DNA of 64,000 nt, from contig JANVCC010000020.1 in the NCBI GenBank assembly GCA_025345505.1, forward strand, positions 50,572,401 through 50,636,400. Reading direction: 5' to 3'. Shown here piece by piece: positions 59,488 to 64,000 of this stretch. Below the pieces are notes generated by a model. It saw only the letters and a list, made by a program, of their open reading frames with translations. It did not search any database and was not told where the DNA came from. The stretch comes from Todiramphus chloris collaris (Eukaryota > Chordata > Aves > Coraciiformes > Alcedinidae). The first letter of the stretch is position 1. The number at the start of each line of letters is the position of its first letter. Position numbers and translations under genes: made by a program.

Positions 59488-61013
59488 AGCAGGGAGTGAA
59501 TGGTGCTACAGCTCCACCCTTCATAGCACGCCAGCAAAACCGAGCCAGTGAAGAGAGCGAGAAGTTGTCTACTAAGAAATCAGCACTAACCCAACACAAG
59601 TCAACCCACTAAGGATTTGTGCTGGACTTGCGTGGGCTTGGTCGCAGAGTGCCTGCTTACTTGCTGTCTGTGGCCCTGTCAAATATGAAAGGGCTACTCA
59701 TGGTATGTAATGTTAAAGATACGTTTCAGAAGCTAGGTCTGTTCAGGCATGTTACACATTTTAAGTTTCTGTTGTGTTATATTCTACAAATACAACTTAT
59801 CCTGTAGAACTGAAGATTCAATGGTGCCAAGAAAACATCAGATAATCTGAAATGTGTCTACATTTATGAGAAGACCGTTGCAGAATGTGTAGAGGAAAGA
59901 ACTCCAGAAGAAATTCCGCATTTCTCATGTAGAGGCTTTCATTAACCTGAACAGTTATACTCTTGAATTGTGCATACTTCAGGGACCAGCTCGATGGCAC
60001 TCTTCCTGCTGCTAGGAGAGCAAGAGCATGACACTGTAGTTATTGCTGTGCATTGTTAATACGGTTGATCTTGGTCCTGCTCCAAGTGAACCACTAAGCA
60101 ATCATGGAAAATGAAGGGTAACACATTTTTAGAAGGATTCTGGATAATTTTGGCTATAAAACAGGCTGCATAATCTTGGCAAAAAGTAGATGAATTCATT
60201 ATCTGCAAATAGTGGAAAATATTATAAATGGCAGTAAATGAAATAAATGGGTGTTTCCACTGTAATATGCTATTCTCTGAGCCACCCAGAAAGAATACAG
60301 CTTGGTTTACTGGGTGGGTAGTCCTAGATGAAGTGAAAGATCATGTTCGTATACTCAAATACTTGTTTGGGAGTATGATATTTTATGCCTTTGTTGCAGG
60401 GGGAAAATCCATACATTTTACATTTAGGAAGCTGTATTTTATGGCCACATATGGATTCTGGAGTGAAGCTACAGGTCTATATGTATCATATATATTTGCA
60501 TTCTTCAGCTAACGTCGTTTTCATTTGTTCTACTAGACCTTAAGGGTTTGGAGAACTCAGTGACTCACTCTACTGGAAAGTCACTGACCTTGCCCTTATT
60601 AGATGAAATTGATCTTCTGAATTTGTTTATGGGCCAGCACTCTTACTGTGAACACATGGAATTAAAGTCCTGGCAATTTTTAACAGAAAAAATGAACAAA
60701 ATTTGGGTGGATGCTTTTCATTCGCACTTCTTTGGCCTTGGGATATAGCCTCCTTTTTGAGATCTTCATAAGAAAGTATGTAAGCCCATGTGTATCTTTG
60801 AGCATGGGGGTAGACCTAACAGCATGTGTAGGCCTAAGGTTACTCCCATCTGAGTGTTTTGCTGGATAAGAAATTAATACTTGTCTCATTTAGGCAAAAC
60901 GGGCTTTGCTGTTTGCAGTAGTTGTACAGACAGTGGACTTTGAGGGAGGCCATAGTCAGGCCAGTGAAAGCTCTGCACTGTGTTCAGAGAAATTAGTCAA
61001 AGGACCTGCATTT

Positions 61014-61066
61014 TGTCATTCACTTCAGTGGGGTTAAGGTTTAAGTGCTTATATCAGAGTGCCCCT
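61014..61066 (+). mobile_element. Possible palindromic MITE relic
   Basis: TGTCATTCACTTCAGTGGGG, then TTAAGGTTTAAGTGCTTATA, resembles the half-element CCATTGACTTCAATGGGGTTAAGCACATGCTTAAGTGCTTT. The left half is not visible. Confidence 0.45.
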
Positions 61067-61888
61067 GGGCAACTGCAATGGTTTTGGTGGGAGCCAGCCT
61101 CAAGGATTAATTGGATGGGTGGGCCATATTTTTGTTCTCAGCAACCAGAGTCTTTATCAAACAGATGTGTTGGTTTGTCCTTTTGCCTTTTAGTCAGGGA
61201 CAAAGACATGGTGTCAAGTTTTGTTGATTGGTGGGTTGTTTTTTTATAGCATTTGTTATTTTTACTTCTTAATCCCTCAGGTGATGTTCTAGATGATACT
61301 TCTGCTACAGTGCTTCCTTCTGTATCATTTAAATGAAAGTTCCTTCCATACTGCCTGTATTATATACCTGTGAAGAAAGGTATTTCCTCCTATACTTTGA
61401 CAAGATCATGAACATTACAAAGGCAGCTTAGCCACCTCTTTTCCCAGTAGAAGATAGTATTACAATTTACTATTTTGCAAAGAAAAACTGCATACAAAAC
61501 CAAACAACTGTCTGCACTCATGTTCACATCTGACTTTTTATAGATGTGCATATACTTTTACATATGCATAGGTATATATATTTATATATCTTATAAGTTT
61601 GTGCACATGTATATTTGAGTATGTATATCTAATTGATTTTAATTAGGTAAGTTTAAGAAGCTCTTACTGGCTTTAGAGATATTACTAACTCTACTGGTAT
61701 TTTCACTTTATGGATAGTTTAAATGTATGGCCGCTATCTGTATACATTTATGTACTGCGCTATGCATGGACAAATTTCTGTTCTCATGCCATGCCTGCTT
61801 TTGCAGCCATGCTTCTGCATTTATAAACAGCTGCACTCATAATCCTGTGAGTACAAATAATTGCAACTAAAGAGATGAATGTTTATAG
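61067..61888. other. Non-coding stretch with AT-rich core
   Basis: No exon. The part at about 61554-61640 is rich in TATATA/TATATT and ATGTATAT words, a low-complexity AT segment. Nothing else is recognised. Confidence 0.5.
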
Positions 61889-61981
61889 CTGGCCTTTTCA
61901 AAGGAGTCTAAGGGAGTTAAGTACTCAAATCTCATTGAATTTGGTTACCTAATTTCTGTGGCTTCTTTGAAAATTCCAGCC
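61889..61981 (+). mobile_element. Palindromic MITE-like element, nearly complete
   Basis: The left arm CTGGCCTTTTCAAAGGAGTC, then TAAGGGAGTTAAG, is mirrored by the right arm CTAATTTCTGTGGCTTCTTTGAAAATTCCAGCC, with the centre CTCATTGAATTTGG. Reversing the right arm gives GGCTGGAATTTTCAAAGAAG, matching the left. The block order is that of a well-known archosaur/turtle palindromic repeat (TTTTCAAAGGAGCCTAAGGGAGTTAGG...CCATTGAAATTCAATGG). It is about 93 bp, non-coding and non-autonomous. The bases TTA appear on both outer sides but are too short to prove a target-site duplication. Confidence 0.8.
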
Positions 61982-63121
61982 TTAATTAACTATTTATCTT
62001 AATTAACTAAATCAATCAACTCTCTGTGAACCAAGCAGTGTAGCAGAGACAGAACATGCTAAACCTAGTCAGTTTTGGTTGCACGGTAGATACCTAAAAA
62101 CTTTTCAACTGAAACTTTAACGGCTTTATTATTGGCTGCTGTTATGAAGTACTTTCAGTGAATCAAACTGTAACATATAACATAAGCATTGCTATCCATC
62201 CTATATTTTAGTGTGCCTCTCAGGGTCTTCAAGTTGACTAATTTAAATGTTTAGATTTGCTAAGAAGGACACATGGTAAGCTTCACAGGCTTCCTTTAGG
62301 CACCATCTCCACCTTTAGATGCTCCTGGTAATTCCTTATTGAGACTACAGAAAGGAAACCTCCCGTGAAGGCTCCCATGTTCGGCAAACACTGAGCCATA
62401 TCAGTGCCACTTTGCAGTCTGTACTTTGGTGGCACCTTAATCCATGGAAAGACATCTGCGTTTGAGGAGGTTGCTGTTCAAGGGAAAAACAAACAGCAAA
62501 CAAAGGGAAAAACACAGAATGAAAAGCTTCTGAGTCTTACCTTACCCTGCCCAATGCTTATTTCTATTCCATAATAGCTTTGCCTTCTTGCATCTTTTTT
62601 TTTTTCCTTTAAATCTGTGTTTCAAAAATCTTTGATGTGGGTTTTTTTTTTTAATTTTCTTCTTTGAAAGCCTATTCTACTAAGTATGGAAAGCCACAGT
62701 TTTAACAGTTCCCCTGTTTGTTCAGAAATAGTATCATTCAAATTTGGCATCAGAAGGAAGACTATACTGAAGTCCAAATTTATTCCTATTAAATTAAACC
62801 TAATTGAAAAAAGACTAAGGCATTCATTAACTAGTTAAACAAATGGTATTAAATTTTTTTTTATTTAAAAGAAGAAAGCAAACAGCTTGAACTAAAGAAA
62901 CGTAACTTGAAGAGCAGCTATTAAAGCATGTGATGGAAGAAGTACACATTGTTGAAAACTTAAGAAGAAACCACAAACATGTATAACAATAAAAGAAATG
63001 TACCTTCTTGGCCATTTCTCTTCTCTATTATTGTGTCAGATGTTTCTGATTTGAATAAGAGCTTTCCTTCATGTCCCTGAGCTTCTCCTTCCATTTGACT
63101 TTACACTGAAGTCATAAACCT
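61982..63121. other. Non-coding stretch
   Basis: No exon or repeat is recognised beyond T runs near 62597-62652. The part from about 62870 to 63150 is simple-sequence-poor and leads into the RFX-like site. It may be regulatory, but this is inference only. Confidence 0.45.
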
Positions 63122-63148
63122 GTTGTCATGGAAACAACTGTGACATCA
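63122..63148. promoter_or_regulatory. RFX X-box-like site followed by CRE-like site
   Basis: GTTGTCATGGAAAC (63122-63135) differs at one base from GTTGCCATGGAAAC, a strong form of the palindromic RFX-factor X-box (GTTRCC ATGG YAAC type). Five bases later comes TGACATCA (63141-63148), one base from the cAMP-response element TGACGTCA. RFX sites act in ciliary gene promoters and enhancers, and an X-box beside a CRE-like X2 box is the arrangement of MHC class II promoters. No start site or CpG island is seen here, so an enhancer or a chance match are the alternatives. Confidence 0.45.
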
Positions 63149-63411
63149 CAGATGTAGCATTAACTTCACCACAGGGCAAAATAAATGAATGCGATGGCCT
63201 GTGAGGAGAGAGAACCTTTGTTTGAACCAAAAGCCAAGCACATCTGAATCTTGGACTGGAGCCCAGTACCCCTAGAGCCTCTGGTGGGATCCCAGCCCTG
63301 TGTTGTAGGCACAGAACAAACATCGCTGTGTAGCAGAGACCTCCTCTTGAAGCTGATGGTCTCTGTAGACAGGACATGGCACAGAAGAAAGGAAGCATTA
63401 TCAGCTGTGCT
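63149..63411. other. Non-coding spacer
   Basis: Unique sequence, slightly GC-richer. A 90-codon minus-strand frame at 63126-63398 has no recognisable domain and is not called. Confidence 0.5.
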
Positions 63412-63492
63412 TTAAGATTGGAAAACTGAGGAAGAGAGAATAAGCAACTTTACCCCAGGTCACGGAGGAGATTTGAGGCAGAGCCCAGAACT
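63412..63492 (-). mobile_element. MIR-type SINE fragment
   Basis: AAGATTGGAAAACTGAGGAA, GAGAGAATAAGCAACTTTAC, CCCAGGTCACGGAGGAGATT and TGAGGCAGAGCCCAGAACTG follow the reverse-complemented MIR core (ACAGATGAGGAAACTGAGGC, ACAGAGAGGTTAAGTGACTT, GCCCAAGGTCACACAGCTAG, GGCAGAGCCGGGATTCGAAC). This is the clearest MIR copy in the window and a deep amniote fossil. Confidence 0.82.
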
Positions 63493-64000
63493 GTGCTCAG
63501 ATAACTCAGCAAGAGCTGCTGGGGATGCCGAAATGCAGGAGTCAGAGCCTGTTTTTACATATCAGTTCCTGGAAGTCTTTCCCAAGCTCTCTTCAAAACA
63601 GAAAATATGCAAAACACAATAGACCTTGGGACAAGTTGAAACACTGCTGCAAGCCTTTTAAAAAGTTCAAAATGTCTTTGTTGTCTAGGAAAGTTTGTTT
63701 TAGGAAGGTATATATCTCCAGAACCACATGTCAGGTAAAGTCTTTCATGGCAGTGTTCCCATATTCTTCCATGGGCTTAGGATGCCATCCATGGCTTTTG
63801 AAGAGCAACCATCAACACCTTGAGTTGCATTCAAATGTAAAGAAGAAGCAGATCTTTTATAGAGTATAAGTGTAATAGCTGTTGTGGCCAACCCGACAAA
63901 CAAAGTGGTCTCAGCAATTCATGAGTTATGCTTGCATTATGTTAATGACTTTAATCATTAAGAGGTTCATCTGAATTCTGTGATTGCTGTTGCAGTCAAG
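63493..64000. other. Non-coding stretch
   Basis: Nothing recognisable. A 114-codon frame at 63525-63869 is rich in Ser, Lys and Phe, has no known domain, and is most likely a chance opening. Confidence 0.5.

Larger units (their letters stand above)
56369..61013. other. Non-coding stretch, ORF-rich and GC-richer at 56.9-58.0 kb
   Basis: No known exon or family is recognised. From 56922 to 57948 three frames of 103, 104 and 111 codons follow one another on the plus strand, and a 111-codon minus-strand frame (57557-57892) overlaps the last. The composition is less AT-rich than the surroundings. I cannot tell whether this is an old unrecognised repeat, a non-coding exon cluster or chance. The rest holds poly-A runs and an inverted repeat listed separately. 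Confidence 0.4.

Noticed and set aside
1-64000. Retrovirus, LTR element or Polinton
   Set aside because: No gag, pol or envelope-like protein segment, paired long terminal repeats or primer-binding arrangement recognised. The only reverse transcriptase is CR1 LINE. A diverged solo LTR could still escape reading by eye.
1-64000. CRISPR array, operon, bacterial or phage system
   Set aside because: No regularly spaced repeats, no dense coding, and repeat content is that of a bird-type nuclear genome.

Overview
The window looks like 64 kb of intergenic or intronic DNA from a bird, or less likely another archosaur. The evidence is its repeats. There are CR1 retrotransposon pieces of several ages, one with the avian-type octamer tail (ATTCTGTG repeats). 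There are worn MIR-like SINEs, and many remnants of small palindromic DNA elements of the kind scattered through archosaur and turtle genomes. I see no Alu, B1 or L1 signal and no bacterial gene organisation. I cannot name the species or the locus.

I find no host protein-coding exon I can support, and no tRNA, rRNA, CRISPR array, complete retrovirus or LTR element. Open frames outside CR1 are short, match no family I recognise, and occur about as often as chance predicts in AT-rich DNA. The only convincing coding traces are decayed CR1 ORF2 (reverse transcriptase) segments at 15.66-17.22 kb on the plus strand and 55.59-56.29 kb on the minus strand.

Layout. At 0-9.3 kb there is unique DNA with an old CR1 3' end (2.05 kb), a likely MIR (2.4 kb) and a long, very old CR1 piece (8.9-9.3 kb). 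At 9.3-15.6 kb there is unique DNA, a short CR1 3' piece (12.6 kb), one copy each of an exact 23-bp repeat at 9.37 and 13.16 kb, and a palindromic element just before the large CR1. At 15.65-17.35 kb lies the best-preserved CR1. From 17.4 to 45 kb there is mostly unique DNA with scattered palindromic remnants (25.4, 30.6, 32.2, 33.1, 39.4 and 43.7 kb), an old CR1 trace (23.05 kb) and a MIR (44.2 kb). From 45 to 64 kb there are a 150-bp polypyrimidine tract, a CCTT microsatellite, CR1 pieces at 53.5 and 55.5 kb, a perfect 16-bp inverted repeat at 59.4 kb, a well-preserved palindromic element at 61.9 kb, an RFX X-box-like site next to a CRE-like site at 63.1 kb, and a MIR at 63.4 kb.

I found no new biological system. 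The observations most worth following are the RFX/CRE-like pair, the exact inverted repeat at 59.4 kb, the unexplained 23-bp repeat pair, stretches that look like conserved non-coding DNA (notably 26.5-27.5 kb), and the series of palindromic element remnants. Repeat family names come from remembered consensus sequences and were not checked by alignment.
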